A stretch of DNA of 64,000 nt, taken from positions 2,845,501 to 2,909,500 of the forward strand of contig CATNEN010000012.1 in assembly GCA_950097015.1 (NCBI GenBank), given 5' to 3'. This DNA comes from Macrostomum hystrix (taxonomy: Eukaryota; Platyhelminthes; Macrostomidae). Under the pieces are notes generated by a model. The model was given only the letters and a program-made list of their open reading frames with translations, did not search any database and had not been told where the DNA came from. The translations under genes were made by a program, and so were the position numbers. Below, piece after piece: positions 1 to 13,857 of this stretch (the stretch's first letter is position 1; every line of letters starts with the position of its first letter).

Positions 1-345
1 AGAATTATCTATAAGATCTATGAGAATGATCTATAAGATCTATGAGAATGATCTATAAGATCTATGAGAATGATCTATAATATCTATGATAATGATCTAT
101 AAGATTTATGAGAATGATCTATAAGATCTATGAGAATGATCTATAATATCTATGTGAATGATCTATAAGATCTATGAGAATGATCTATAATATCTATGAT
201 AATGATCTATAAGATCTATGAGAATGATCTATAATATCTATGAGAATGATCTATAAGATCTATGAGAATGATCTATAAGATCTATGAGAATGATCTATAA
301 TATCTATGAGAATGATCTATAAGATCTATGAGAATGATGCGTGAG
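1..345. repeat. 22-bp minisatellite, truncated by window edge
   Basis: About 15 head-to-tail copies of a 22-bp AT-rich unit built on GATCTATAAGATCTATGAGA plus AT. The main variants are AAGATCT versus AATATCT. Each unit carries an AGATCT palindrome. The array is already running at base 1, so it extends to the left. It decays into related single words (GATCTATG, AGATCTTTGAG) up to about 430. Confidence 0.95.
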
Positions 346-1798
346 ATCAATAAATTTTGTTCAATTGGATCTATGAATATTGAACCAAGAGATCTTTGAG
401 ATGAGATTTCTGAGTATCTATAAGAGATTTATGAGAATTTCAAGTTAATCTCGTTGATTTTCACTAGAAAAAATAGTCAAAATTCTAGTTGTTATCTCAT
501 AGATTAGTTAGTAGACATTGATTTCCAGATTAGGTGAGTCTATTGCATTAATAACGCATTCTATTTGCTGATTTTATTTGGGTCGCTATTTCCCCATTGA
601 CACTTAACTAACTGGTCCCCAGTGTCGGTTGATGGGACTGTCTGTTCATACAACGCCTCATTGAATTGTCCGCTGAGGTGCTGGCAGACAACGGACCAAA
701 GATGAGAGGGACAGTGACGAAGAGACAAAGCGGTTCCCCGCTGAGTTTAGTTAAGGCCGCTTTGAAAGCAATGGGATTTGGGAATTTCCGCTTAGCCCTG
801 TGCCTGCCACCAAAAACTGCCGGCCCTGGGAGCATTGATGTTTGGGGAGCCAATTTTGTGTCACCTCTTTAGCCGGTGGAGTGACGGGTCGGGGCCAATG
901 CCACCCGCTTAGAATAACAGAGCAGTCACTGCCGGACCTTGAGTGGCCACTTTTTCCTCTTCCATTCCCCCACCTCTTCATTCCCCACTCTTTTTCTTTG
1001 CCTCTTCAGAGGGGAGCAGAAAGCAAAATTCAGGCCGAGCTAATTCTACTCAAGAGCGGGCAGGTGCTGTATGGGACCCATTCTTTGCCTTTCCCTGCCT
1101 GTGTGCTATGCTTAGCATATTTCTATTATTGTTATCGCACTTTTTGAGGAAATTAAGTAACCCCGCTCAGCCAGATCTGCTTCTTCCTGTTTCTTTCTCT
1201 TTTCCTTATTATTTTCCATGCAACCTTTTTTCCCATTCTCCCTTCCTTTTCACTCTCTGCTCTCTGTTCTTGAATGTTCCACTGGCATTTTTTTCTAAAA
1301 CACTAATAATGCTCAGGAGAGAAATAGGGGGTAGGGGGGTTGAAGTTTTGAAGGAAAATGAGCAGCCCATCATAACCAAACCAATGCAGCTCTTTGTTAA
1401 TTTATTATTGATAGCGGAAACCCAAACCGACTTGCGGGCCACGGAATGGCAAGTATAGAGAAAACTGTTAAGAAAAAGTGGCGAATTCATTTTACTCGGC
1501 ACAGACTCACATCTCGCGACAGAATCCGGTACCGAACAAAAAATTCCACAGCTTACTCAGTTATTCAGCTCAGTCGTCCGCCAAACTCAATTCCCAGCCT
1601 CACCAAGTCTCAGAGAACTAACTCACACAGTCCGGCTTGTTTTACGAAGTTTATTTTTCTTAATCCCAGCGCGTACCATTTCTTGCTTTCCCCTCAGCCC
1701 CTCCCTCGCGTGCTTAGGCAGAGACTGGGAAAATTTCGGTTAAGGGGGATAAAAAATCTTGGGGTGGGGGTGGAGGCTGAGTTTCTCCATCCCCCGCA

Positions 1799-1837
<39 letters not shown>

Positions 1838-2251
1838 GCCGCCGCCACCGCCTTGCACTGTCGTTTTAACGTTACAGAACAGGCTGGAAGAAGAACGAGA
1901 TGAAGAAGAAGAAACACTGCAGTTTCTCTTACTCCTTTCTTTTTATTCTGTCTTTTTTTTCTCTAAAATTCTCGTTACATTGTCTCCCAGTTTTTTCTAA
2001 GTTGTCAGCCCCAAATGGAGTGGGGATCTAAATAGAGTTTGAATCCCCATTTAATAAACTGCCAGCTAGCCTTTTTTCTCTCTAATTTTATTTCCCACTC
2101 ATCTTTGCGTTGCGTCTTCTTTTTATAAAAAAAGTGAGAACCGTCCGGGAAAGAAGAACTGCAAAAATAAGGAATGGCATATATGAGATGCTTCAGTCAA
2201 CAACATGATAGTTCAGACTGAAACTTGACAATCCAGATTTTCGATCAAAAC
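346..2251. other. unique non-coding stretch, no gene recognised
   Basis: Both strands were scanned. Open frames here are short, low in complexity and match no family I know. The region contains a CCG microsatellite at about 1799-1852 and pyrimidine-rich tracts around 940-1010 and 1180-1290. No tRNA, rRNA or transposase signature was seen. Confidence 0.6.
1799..1852. repeat. (CCG)n microsatellite
   Basis: About 18 nearly uninterrupted CCG triplets with a few CCA interruptions, flanked by unique DNA. It gives poly-Pro or poly-Ala in translation. No gene context supports it being coding. Confidence 0.95.
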
Positions 2252-2655
2252 TCACAATCCACAAACTTCACAATCCACAAACTTCACAATCTACAAACTT
2301 CACAATCCACAAACTTCACAATTCACAAACTTCACAATTCACAAACTTCACAATTCACAAACTTCACAATTCACAAACTTCACAATTCACAAACTTCACA
2401 ATCCACAAACTTCACAATTCACAAACTTCACAATCTACAAACTTCACAATTCACAAACTTCACAATTCACAAACTTCACAATTCACAAACTTCACAATCC
2501 ACAAACTTCACAATTCACAAACTTCACAATTCACAAACTTCACAATTCACAAACTTCACAATTCACAAACTTCACAATTCACAAACTTCACAATTCACAA
2601 ACTTCACAATTCACAAACTTCACAATTCACAAACTTCACAATCTACAAACTTTAA
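2252..2655. repeat. 16-bp minisatellite
   Basis: About 25 copies of the 16-bp unit TTCACAATTCACAAAC. The variants are AATTCAC, AATCCAC and AATCTAC. The apparent protein on the + strand is only the repeat read in three rotating frames. Confidence 0.95.
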
Positions 2656-3102
2656 AATACTTTTGTTATAACGAATTTAATTGCTTTATATAATTCTTTT
2701 GAACATTTCTAACAAAATTTAATTAGGCAGTGACTTTTTGTGAAATTCTTTTTCTATTTGTACTGTTTATCTTTTTAACAAGCAGGTGCTAATCGAGGCA
2801 CAGCTAATGCTATTATTGTTACAATTTCTGACCCCATCAAGTTTGCTACAATTGTATAATTTGAAGCCGCAAATGATAGATAAAGAAAAAAAACCTGTAA
2901 ATTCAAGTGTCTTCTGCTCAGCTCAGCTTAGTTGCTGCTTTTTTTGCCATCGCGATGCTAAGCGCAGGTGTTTTACCGCCCAAAAAGCACCACTTGACAG
3001 GCACTGCTTCAGGGCTGACAGAGTAAAGCCAAGCAACATTGCGAAAGTAGATAATGGCTATGACAACCGGGCTCTCTGAGAACTGTTCAATGCACGTCCC
3101 TC
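2656..3102. other. unique spacer between two arrays
   Basis: AT-rich to neutral DNA between two minisatellites. No open frame resembles a known family and no RNA gene or mobile-element termini were seen. Confidence 0.5.
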
Positions 3103-4095
3103 ACTCTCTGATTCACTCTCTGATTCACTCTCTGATTCACTCTCTGATTCACTCTCTGATTCGCTCTCTGATTCACTCTCTGATTCACTCTCTGATTCAC
3201 TCTCTGATTCGCCCTCTGATTCACTCTCTGATTCACTCTCTGATTCGCTCTCTGATTCACTCTCTGATTCACTCTCTGATTCACTCTCTGATTCACTCTC
3301 TGATTCACTCTCTGATTCGCTCTCTGATTCACTCTCTGATTCACTCTCTGATTCACTCTCTGATTCACTCTCTGATTCACTCTCTGATTCACTCTCTGAT
3401 TCACTCTCTGATTCACTCTCTGATTCAATCTCTGATTCACTCTCTGATTCACTCTCTGATTCGCTCTCTGATTCACTCTCTGATTCACTCTCTGATTCAC
3501 TCTCTGATTCACTCTCTGATTCACTCTCTGATTCGCTCTCTGATTCACTCTCTGATTCACTCTCTGATTCACTCTCTGATTCACTCTCTGATTCACTCTC
3601 TGATTCACTCTCTGATTCACTCCCTGATTCGCTCTCTGATTCACTCTCTGATTCACTCTCTGATTCAATCTCTGATTCACTCTCTGATTCACTCTCTGAT
3701 TCACTCTCTGATTCACTCTCTGATTCACTCTCTGATTCACTCTCTGATTCGCTCTCTGATTCACTCTCTGATTCACTCTCTGATTCACTCTCTGATTCAC
3801 TCTCTGATTCACTCTCTGATTCACTCTGATTCACTCTGATTCACTCTCTGATTCACTCTCTGTTTCACTCTCTGATTCACTCTCTGATTCACTCTGATTC
3901 ACTCTCTGATTCACTCTCTGATTCACTCTCTGATTCACTCTCTGATTCGCTCTCTGATTCACTCTCTGATTCACTCTCTGATTCACTCTCTGATTCACTC
4001 TCTGATTCACTCTCTGATTCACTCTCTGATTCGCTCTCTGATTCACTCTCTGATTCACTCTCTGATTCACTCTCTGATTCACTCTCTGATTCACT
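3103..4095. repeat. 12-bp minisatellite, about 1 kb
   Basis: About 82 copies of the 12-bp unit TGATTCACTCTC. Scattered variants are TGATTCGCTCTC, TGATTCAATCTC and, near 3820-3850 and 3890, shortened 6-bp-phase units (CTCTGATTCA). Because 12 is divisible by 3, all frames stay open for hundreds of codons. The minus strand reads as Ser-Glu dipeptides and the + strand as His-Ser-Leu-Ile. There is no initiator context, splice structure or flanking domain to suggest a real protein. Confidence 0.97.
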
Positions 4096-4709
4096 GAATG
4101 CACCACCAGTCCCATCTGTTTCTGAGCACAGTCTATTAGGTTGCATTTCTCGCTTATTTAGTATCATAGCTACTAGCATAGGAATTCAGTGTGACAGCTC
4201 ACTAGCCAGACCTGCATGCCAAATGAGCTGCTCAGGTGTGCCGGCAAGTGTGCCAGACTTGCCTAGTCTCAAATAGGCATTAATTAAGGCCGAGTATTGT
4301 CTCGCAGCTTGGTTACAGGGAGGCATTGTCAAAGTGGCCGCATTGTGCAGCCCGCATAGACCTCCGGGCTTCAGACTTTGAGAGCACGACTGAGGCCTGT
4401 CTAGTCGATCTGCCGGACGAAGCCCTTACTTGCTACCCTACTCAAAAATTTTCCTTTTAACACTCGATTGTCTCTTGAGCAGTCTTTTAAAATTCTGCCC
4501 CTAGGGGGAAATTGGTAGGTGAAAAATCAAATTAGCTACTTTCAGTTCCAAACAGATACCGCGGGACAGGTCCCTTCGTTTGCATAATGAGCATCAGAAA
4601 CAACCATTTTAGCTGCCTACTTTCTACTACCCTGTATGACTCGCCCTCACTGCCTCCTTGAAACTATTCCTCTCATGAGCTTCCTCATATCACCCCCAAT
4701 TCTAGCTCC
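4096..4709. other. unique spacer between arrays
   Basis: Complex, moderate-GC DNA separating the 12-bp array from the large pyrimidine array. No gene, RNA or mobile element was recognised on either strand. Confidence 0.5.
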
Positions 4710-7700
4710 CATCTCCCCCCCGATCTCCCCCACTCTCCCTCCGATCTCCCCCACTCTCCCTCCGATCTCCCCCACTCTCCCTCCGATCTCCCCCACTCTC
4801 CCTCCGATCTCCCACTCTCCCTCCGATCTCCCCCACTCTCCCTCCGATCTCCCCCACTCTCTCCGATCTCACCACTCTCCCTCCGATCTCCCCCACTCTC
4901 CCTCCGATCTCCCCCACTCTCCCTCCGATCTCCCAACCTCCCTCCGATCTCCCCCACTCTCCCTCCGATCTCCCCCACTCTCTCTTCGATGTCCCACTCT
5001 CCCTCCGATCTCCCCCACTCTCCCTCCGATCTCACCACTCTCTCTTTGATGTCCCCACTCTCCCTCCGATCTCCCCCACTCTCCCTCCGATCTCCCCCAC
5101 TCTCTCTTCGATGTCCCACTCTCCCTCCGATCTCCCCACTCTCCCTCCGATCTCCCCCACTCTCTCCGATCTCCCCCACTCTCTCCGATCTCACCACTCT
5201 CCCTCCGATCTCCCCCACTCTCTCTCCAATGTCCCCACTCTCTCTCCGATCTCCCCACTCTCCCTCCGATCTCCCCCACTCTCCCTCCGATCTCCCCCAC
5301 TCTCTCCGATCTCACCACTCTCCCTCCGATCTCCCCCACTCTCTCTCCAATGTCCCCACTCTCTCTCCGATCTCACCACTCTCTCTCTCCAATGTCCCCA
5401 CTCTCCCTCCGATCTCCCCCACTCTCCCTCCGATCTCCCCCACTCTCCCTCCGATCTCCCCCACTCTCTCCGATCTCACCACTCTCCCTCCGATCTCCCC
5501 CACTCTCTCTCCAATGTCCCCACTCTCTCTCCGATTTCCCCACTCTCCCTCCGATCTCCCCCACTCTCCCTCCGATCTCCCCCACTCTCTCCGATCTCAC
5601 CACTCTCCCTCCGATCTCCCCCACTCTCTCTCCAATGTCCCCACTCTCTCTCCGATCTCACCACTCTCTCTCTCCAATGTCCCCACTCTCCCTCCGATCT
5701 CCCCCACTCTCTCCGATCTCACCACTCTCCCTCCGATCTCCCCCACTCTCTCTCCAATGTCCCCACTCTCTCTCCGATCTCACCACTCTCTCTCTCCAAT
5801 GTCCCCACTCTCTCTCCGATCTCACCACTCTCTCTCCGATCTCACCACTCTCTCTCCGATCTCACCACTCTCTCTCCGATGTCTCCACTCTCCCTAAGAT
5901 CTCCCCCACTCTCCCTCCGATCTCCCCCACTCTCCCTCCGATCTCCCCCACTCTCTCCGATCTCACCACTCTCCCTCCGATCTCCCCCACTCTCTCTCCA
6001 ATGTCCCCACTCTCTCTCCGATCTCCCCACTCTCCCTCCGATCTCCCCCACTCTCCCTCCGATCTCCCCCACTCTCTCCGATCTCACCACTCTCCCTCCG
6101 ATCTCCCCCACTCTCTCTCCAATGTCCCCACTCTCTCTCCGATCTCACCACTCTCTCTCTCTCCAATGTCCCCACTCTCTCTCCGATCTCACCACTCTCT
6201 CTCCGATCTCACCACTCTCTCTCCGATCTCACCACTCTCTCTCCGATCTCTCCACTCTCCCTCCGATCTCCCCCACTCTCCCTCCGATCTCCCCCACTCT
6301 CCCTCCGATCTCCCCCACTCTCCCTCTGATCTCCCACTCTCTCCCTCCGATCTCCCCCACTTTCCCTCCGATCTCCCCCACTCTCTCTCCGATCTCATCA
6401 CTCTCCCTCATATCTCCCCCACTCTCCCTCCGATCTCCCCCACTCTCCCTCCGATCTCACCACTCTCTCTTTGATGTCCCCACTCTCCCTCCGATCTCCC
6501 CCACTCTCCCTCCGATCTCCCCCACTCTCTCTTCGATGTCCCACTCTCCCTCCGATCTCCCCACTCTCCCTCCGATCTCCCCCACTCTCCCTCCGATCTC
6601 CCACTCTCCCTCCGATCTCCCCCACTCTCCCTCCGATCTCCCCCACTCTCTCTTCGATGTCCCACTCTCCCTCCGATCTCCCCCACTCTCCCTCCGATCT
6701 CACCACTCTCTCTTTGATGTCCCCACTCTCCCTCCGATCTCCCCCACTCTCTCTTCGATGTCCCACTCTCCCTCCGATCTCCCCACTCTCCCTCCGATCT
6801 CCCCCACTCTCCCTCCGATCTCCCCCACTCTCTCCGATCTCACCACTCTCCCTCCGATCTCCCCCACTCTCTCTCCAATGTCCCCACTCTCTCTCCGATC
6901 TCCCCACTCTCCCTCCGATCTCCCCCACTCTCCCTCCGATCTCCCCCACTCTCTCCGATCTCACCACTCTCCCTCTGATCTCCCCCACTCTCTCTCCAAT
7001 GTCCCCACTCTCTCTCCGATCTCACCACTCTCTCTCTCCAATGTCCCCACTCTCCCTCCGATCTCCCCCCACTCTCCCTCCGATCTCCCCCACTCTCCCT
7101 CCGATCTCCCCCACTCTCTCCGATCTCACCACTCTCCCTCCGATCTCCCCCACTCTCTCTCCAATGTCCCCACTCTCCCTCCGATCTCCCCCACTCTCCC
7201 TCCGATCTCCCCCACTCTCTCCGATCTCACCACTCTCCCTCCGATCTCCCCCACTCTCTCTCCAATGTCCCCACTCTCTCTCCGATCTCACCACTCTCTC
7301 TCTCCAATGTCCCCACTCTCCCTCCGATCTCCCCCACTCTCCCTCCGATCTCCCCCACTCTCTCCGATCTCACCACTCTCCCTCCGATCTCCCCCACTCT
7401 CTCTCCAATGTCCCCACTCTCTCTCCGATCTCACCACTCTCTCTCTCCAATGTCCCCACTCTCTCTCCGATCTCACCACTCTCTCTCCGATCTCACCACT
7501 CTCTCTCCAATCTCCCCACTCTCCCTCCGATCTCCCCCACTCTCCCTCCGATCTCCCCCACTCTCTCCGATCTCACCACTCTCCCTCCGATCTCCCCCAC
7601 TCTCTCTCCAATGTCCCCACTCTCTCTCCGATCTCACCACTCTCTCTCTCTCCAATGTCCCCACTCTCTCTCCGATCTCACCACTCTCTCTCCGATCTCA

Positions 7701-10045
7701 CCACTCTCTCTCCGATCTCACCACTCTCTCTCCGATGTCTCCACTCTCCCTCCGATCTCCCCCACTCTCCCTCCGATCTCCCCCACTCTCCCTCCAATCT
7801 CCCCCACTCTCCCTCTGATCTCCCACTCTCTCCCTCCGATCTCCCCCACTCTCTCTCCAATGTCCCCACTCTCTCTCCGATTTCCCCACTCTCCCTCCGA
7901 TCTCCCCCACTCTCCCTCCGATCTCCCCCACTCTCTCCGATCTCACCACTCTCCCTCCGATCTCCCCCACTCTCTCTTCAATGTCCCCACTCTCTCTCCG
8001 ATCTCACCACTCTCTCTCTCCAATGTCCCCACTCTCCCTCCGATCTCCCCCACTCTCCCTCCGATCTCCCCCACTCTCCCTCCGATCTCCCCCACTCTCT
8101 CCGATCTCACCACTCTCCCTCCGATCACCCCCACTCTCTCTCCAATGTCCCCACTCTCTCTCCGATCTCACCACTCTCTCTCCGATCTCACCACTCTCCC
8201 TCTGATCTCCCACTCTCTCCCTCCGATCTCCCCCACTTTCCCTCCGATCTCCCCCACTCTCTCTCCGATCTCATCACTCTCCCTCATATCTCCCCCACTC
8301 TCCCTCCGATCTCCCCCACTCTCCCTCCGATCTCCCACTCTCCCTCCGATCTCCCCCACTCTCCCTCCGATCTCCCCCACTCTCTCTTCGATGTCCCACT
8401 CTCCCTCCGATCTCCCCCACTCTCCCTCCGATCTCACCACTCTCTCTTTGATGTCCCCACTCTCCCTCCGATCTCCCCCACTCTCTCTTCGATGTCCCAC
8501 TCTCCCTCCGATCTCCCCACTCTCCCTCCGATCTCCCCCACTCTCCCTCCGATCTCCCCCACTCTCTCCGATCTCACCACTCTCCCTCCGATCTCCCCCA
8601 CTCTCCCTCCGATCTCCCCCACTCTCTCCGATCTCACCACTCTCCCTCTGATCTCCCCCACTCTCTCTCCAATGTCCCCACTCTCTCTCCGATCTCACCA
8701 CTCTCTCTCTCCAATGTCCCCACTCTCCCTCCGATCTCCCCCCACTCTCCCTCCGATCTCCCCCACTCTCCCTCCGATCTCCCCCACTCTCTCCGATCTC
8801 ACCACTCTCCCTCCGATCTCCCCCACTCTCTCTCCAATGTCCCCACTCTCCCTCCGATCTCCCCCACTCTCCCTCCGATCTCCCCCACTCTCTCCGATCT
8901 CACCACTCTCCCTCTGATCTCCCCCACTCTCTCTCCAATGTCCCCACTCTCTCTCCGATCTCACCACTCTCTCTCTCCAATGTCCCCACTCTCCCTCCGA
9001 TCTCCCCCCACTCTCCCTCCGATCTCCCCCACTCTCCCTCCGATCTCCCCCACTCTCTCCGATCTCACCACTCTCCCTCCGATCTCCCCCACTCTCTCTC
9101 CAATGTCCCCACTCTCCCTCCGATCTCCCCCACTCTCCCTCCGATCTCCCCCACTCTCTCCGATCTCACCACTCTCCCTCCGATCTCCCCCACTCTCTCT
9201 CCAATGTCCCCACTCTCTCTCCGATCTCACCACTCTCTCTCTCCAATGTCCCCACTCTCCCTCCGATCTCCCCCACTCTCCCTCCGATCTCCCCCACTCT
9301 CTCCGATCTCACCACTCTCCCTCCGATCTCCCCCACTCTCTCTCCAATGTCCCCACTCTCTCTCCGATCTCACCACTCTCTCTCTCCAATGTCCCCACTC
9401 TCTCTCCGATCTCACCACTCTCTCTCCGATCTCACCACTCTCTCTCCGATCTCACCACTTTCTCTCCGATGTCTCCACTCTCCCTCCGATCTCCCCCACT
9501 CTCCCTCCGATCTCCCCCACTCTCCGTCCGATCTCCCCCACTCTCTCTCCAATGTCCCCACTCTCTCTCCGATCTCCCCACTCTCCCTCCGATCTCCCCC
9601 ACTCTCCCTCCGATCTCCCCCACTCTCTCCGATCTCACCACTCTCCCTCCGATCTCCCCCACTCTCTCTCCAATGTCCCCACTCTCTCTCCGATCTCACC
9701 ACTCTCTCTCTCTCCAATGTCCCCACTCTCTCTCCGATCTCACCACTCTCTCTCCGATCTCACCACTCTCTCTCCGATCTCACCACTCTCTCTCCGATGT
9801 CTCCACTCTCCCTCCGATCTCCCCCACTCTCCCTCCGATCTCCCCCACTCTCCCTCCGATCTCCCCCACTCTCCCTCTGATCTCCCACTCTCTCCCTCCG
9901 ATCTCCCCCACTTTCCCTCCGATCTCCCCCACTCTCTCTCCGATCTCACCACTCTCCCTCATATCTCCCCCACTCTCCCTCCGATCTCCCCCACTCTCCC
10001 TCCGATCTCCCCACTCTCTCTCCGATCTCCCCTCTTTTTGCGATA
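4710..10045. repeat. 5.3-kb pyrimidine-rich minisatellite with higher-order structure
   Basis: More than 250 copies of a 19-21 bp unit based on CTCCCTCCGATCTCCCCCAC. Length and sequence variants include CTCTCTCCGATCTCACCA, TCTCCAATGTCCCC, TCTTCGATGTCCCA and TCTTTGATGTCCCC. Rare variants recur at long spacing. For example TTTCCCTCCGATC lies at about 6361, 8237 and 9912, and CATATCTCCCCC at about 6409, 8285 and 9960, so blocks of about 1.7-1.9 kb are themselves repeated. Purines and pyrimidines are strongly separated between strands. The long open frame at 5111-8917 exists only because the unit rarely forms a stop codon. Confidence 0.97.
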
Positions 10046-10085
10046 TCCCACTCTGCCGCCACTCTCTAATCTCCCCTCAATCTCT

Positions 10086-10995
10086 CTGATACAGAATGAA
10101 ACGCAAGTTAAAGTACACAGTATGTTTAATCAATGTTTCGCACTGCAAGCGTAGAAACTTTGGCCCTTACCCTGCTTGGTAGGGTACTATAATTAATTGC
10201 AGTTTTCGGTCTCCGAAAGAAATTGGACAATTTCCATTCCAATCTAGGCCACTATTATTATTCCTTTCCAGCATTAGCATCTGGCATACGTAGAGCACCT
10301 TGAGTACCTAACACTGAGGGGTGTCGCCTCCCGCAATATGCAATTTTTAAATGAGCACCCTTTCTTAGAAAACGCGCACCGTCTTCTCTTTGCTTGACTT
10401 ATCGCTGTCCTCGGTCTGAGCCCTTTGGCTTTTTGGATGGGACTGGGGGGTGGGGTGGTGTCACGAATGTTGTGCCTGAGCTGCTGCGGACAATGGGCTA
10501 ACAGAAATGAGCTGCGCGCCTAGAGAGAAACTGACAATATAAAAAAATTGAATAGAAAAGGAAAAAACTCCAAGACACCGCGACTTGAGTCCCCTCTGTT
10601 CATGCTTTCTGTCAAGCGGAGAGAACCCTGATTGTCTCGGACCGCAGCCTCTAAGGACAGCGTTTCGATGCCACTTTCACCGCCTTTAGAAGAAGAAATC
10701 TGGAAATGATGCCCCACAAGCGTGCGTGCAACGATATAAATCATTTTCTTTTCACCTACAACAGCCCCTGCTTCCACTGGGCTCTGTGCTAAATCTTTAG
10801 CAAAAGCATGCTGGCCCTTGTTTTTATTACTTCATTTTCATTCTCCACCTTTTCGCTTCACTGACTCAATTCCATTTTCACCGCCGTCTGCAGTGGTGTC
10901 TTGCTTGGCAGTGGGCACTCTTCATTGCGTTAACCCCATGCAGCCAGACACTATAATGCCGCTTGGGTCAACACATACTGTCTGTAACAACAATA
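10086..10995. other. unique stretch between arrays, no gene recognised
   Basis: Complex DNA with small open frames on both strands, none of which matches a known family. It includes a short G-rich tract near 10445. No RNA gene or transposon terminus was seen. Confidence 0.5.
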
Positions 10996-10999
10996 GACA

Positions 11000-11420
<421 letters not shown>

Positions 11421-12633
11421 GATTCGTTTGTCACCCAGTTTGTGGTCAGGTGTTTGGCAACATCTGGCCAGCGAACCTGGCTATTTTCAAACAATGGAAT
11501 TAGTTCACAGCTCGGCTAAATTCGAGTCAAATCGAAATTAGTTTTTTCCACCACTCTTGCCTTTAGCGTTGACGCATTGCATTATTCCCAATCTGGTCTC
11601 CATGCATTTCTGAATGTCATTTATTTTCCTTCCTGGAACCTTTGTTTTTTATTTCTGTATTTTAGTTCAGAAAACGATATATTCGATTATCTTATTCTGT
11701 TTTCTAAACCGTATGATTAATTAGTTTTGCCATGAATAATAATGTGGCAGTTTCTATAGCGTACGATATATTGCAAAAAATAGATCATTAATATTATTTG
11801 ACTTCAAGTTCGATCGAAATATCAAATCGAGCCCACTTCGCAACAGTTATGGCCATAGACGATATTGGCTTCGAAGAATAATAAAAGATTTAGATAGTAA
11901 ACATTTTGACTGGCAAACAAAGGGCATGAATAAATTATTCTTATTTCGTTGATCTGATTGTAACTTTTTTTTCACAACTTTTTACTAAAACTATTTTTTT
12001 CTAGGTCCACGGTTAAAGCAAAAGTAAGGTTCCATTTTTCTGTGTTTCCTGGAATGTCTATGGCCGAAACCTTCAGCTATATAACATACTCTCATATTCT
12101 TGTTCGCTCCACTTCACATGTGCTTCCGTTATTTGTTTTTGAAAAACAATTATTGCCACCTTTTACGGGCCGCAATATCTACGGTTGAGAAAATTTGCAG
12201 TGTCTATTCGTCTCCTTAAATAGGAGTTACGGACTGTACGGCCCCGCTTCTATGTCTTTAACTCTGCAGGGGGGAGTCGGCAGCGGTAGAGGTGTAGCAA
12301 AGATCTCGCATTTCAGTTATCCCATTCCCAACCTGTTCTATCAATTTCTATGGCCTGCAAGGTGAAAATAATGTATGGTGAAAGATGACACCCAGGCCAG
12401 GGGAACCTCAACTTACAACTGGTTGAGCACAGTTGGAGCTTGATTCGCTAGATAAATCCCCACTACTAACACGCCCACATCCTCAAAGTTTTTAATAATT
12501 TTATTGCAGTTGGAAAAGTCTGCTATGAATAAAATCATTTTAAATCTTGAATGACAACATGTAGGAAGAAAACAGGATTATCTGATAATTAGCTCATCCA
12601 TATGCTTAGATAATCTTTTCGTTTAAGTTGACA
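11421..12633. other. AT-rich unique stretch, nothing recognised
   Basis: Over 1.2 kb without an open frame worth noting. AT-rich, with no repeats, RNA genes or transposon signatures that I can recognise. Confidence 0.5.
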
Positions 12634-13288
12634 ATCTCATTGGTCCATTTGATAATCTCATAGTTCCATTTGATAATCTCATAGTTCCATTTGATAATCT
12701 TATAGTTCCATTTGATAATCTTATAGTTCCATTTGATAATCTCATAGTTCCATTTGATAATCTTATAGTTCCATTTGATAATCTTATAGTTCCATTTGAT
12801 AATCTCTTAGTTCCATTTGATAATCTCATAGTTCCATTTGATAATCTCACTGTTCGATTTGATAATCTCACTGTTCGATTTGATAATCTCACTGTTCGAT
12901 TTGATAATCTCACTGTTCGATTTGATAATCTCCCTGTTCGATTTGATAATCTCACTGTTCGATTTGATAATCTCCCTGTTCGATTTGATAATCTCACTGT
13001 TCGATTTGATAATCTCCCTGTTCGATTTGATAATCTCCCTGTTCGATTTGATAATCTCACTGTTCGATTTGATAATCTCCCTGTTCGATTTGATAATCTC
13101 ACTGTTCGATTTGATAATCTCCCTGTTCGATTTGATAATCTCACTGTTCGATTTGATAATCTCCCTGTTCGATTTGATAATCTCACTGTTCGATTTGATA
13201 ATCTCACTGTTCGATTTGATAATCTCACTGTGCAATTTGATAATCTCACTGTGCAATTTGATAATCTCATCGTTCGATTTGATAATTT
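12634..13288. repeat. 21-bp minisatellite with two subfamilies
   Basis: About 31 copies of a 21-bp unit, TTGATAATCTCACTGTTCGA plus T. The left part (to about 12840) uses the variant ATAGTTCCAT and the right part uses ACTGTTCGAT or CCTGTTCGAT, with a sharp changeover. The period is a multiple of 3, so a seven-residue repeat is open in several frames on both strands. I treat these frames as artefacts. Confidence 0.95.
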
Positions 13289-13857
13289 CGTCCTGATTTG
13301 TAATAGACCAATTTGTACAATTATCGCAAACAAATTTACAGCCGGCATTGTCTACTGGTCTATAAGTGGAGTTCCCATAAACCTATTTGCGTCTGCAAAG
13401 TCAAGCCAACCAAATTAGCCAATGAAACGCCTGATTAGGTTTAGTAATAGAGCGAGTAAAAAGTCATGAAATTAGATTGCCTCAAAATCTGCCTGTTTTC
13501 AAGCAGCTGCGTCTGTCTGGCAACTGCCGGGTGAAAATCTAGCTTTGATCGGGATGTGTCAGTTCTTTTGAGTCGCTGGGATATTGCCAAATAACCAACC
13601 GTTACTAAACAGGCCCGCAACCTGCTCACTACCGCGCTTAATCCCGTTGACACATGCCGACGAACGGGCGCATCTGAAAAGTCAAATCATTTAACATCGA
13701 CGCAAAGGAGACTCTGGCGAGTAGCCCGCATTTCTACCTGATTGCATTCAGAAATTTAATATTGCGCCACCGCTGGTCTGCTCAAAAGCTGAGCTATCGG
13801 TCTAATTCTTTGAATCTGAAATTTGCGGATTTCCGGAAGACAGTATAGAAAAATTTA
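13289..13857. other. unique spacer, nothing recognised
   Basis: Complex DNA between two arrays. Short frames on either strand match no family known to me. Confidence 0.45.

Noticed and set aside
3058-3834. Ser-Glu dipeptide protein of about 250 residues on the minus strand
   Set aside because: A 12-bp array is open in every frame that lacks a stop in the unit. No start context, splice structure or conserved flank supports translation.
5111-8917. A 1,268-codon open frame on the + strand
   Set aside because: It is entirely the 19-21 bp minisatellite, several other frames are equally open, and the product is a shuffled Ser/Pro/Leu string. Stop-poor composition explains it.
12623-13348. Seven-residue repeat protein on the minus strand
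   Set aside because: The 21-bp period keeps all frames open; + and - frames are equally long. No domain or gene context.
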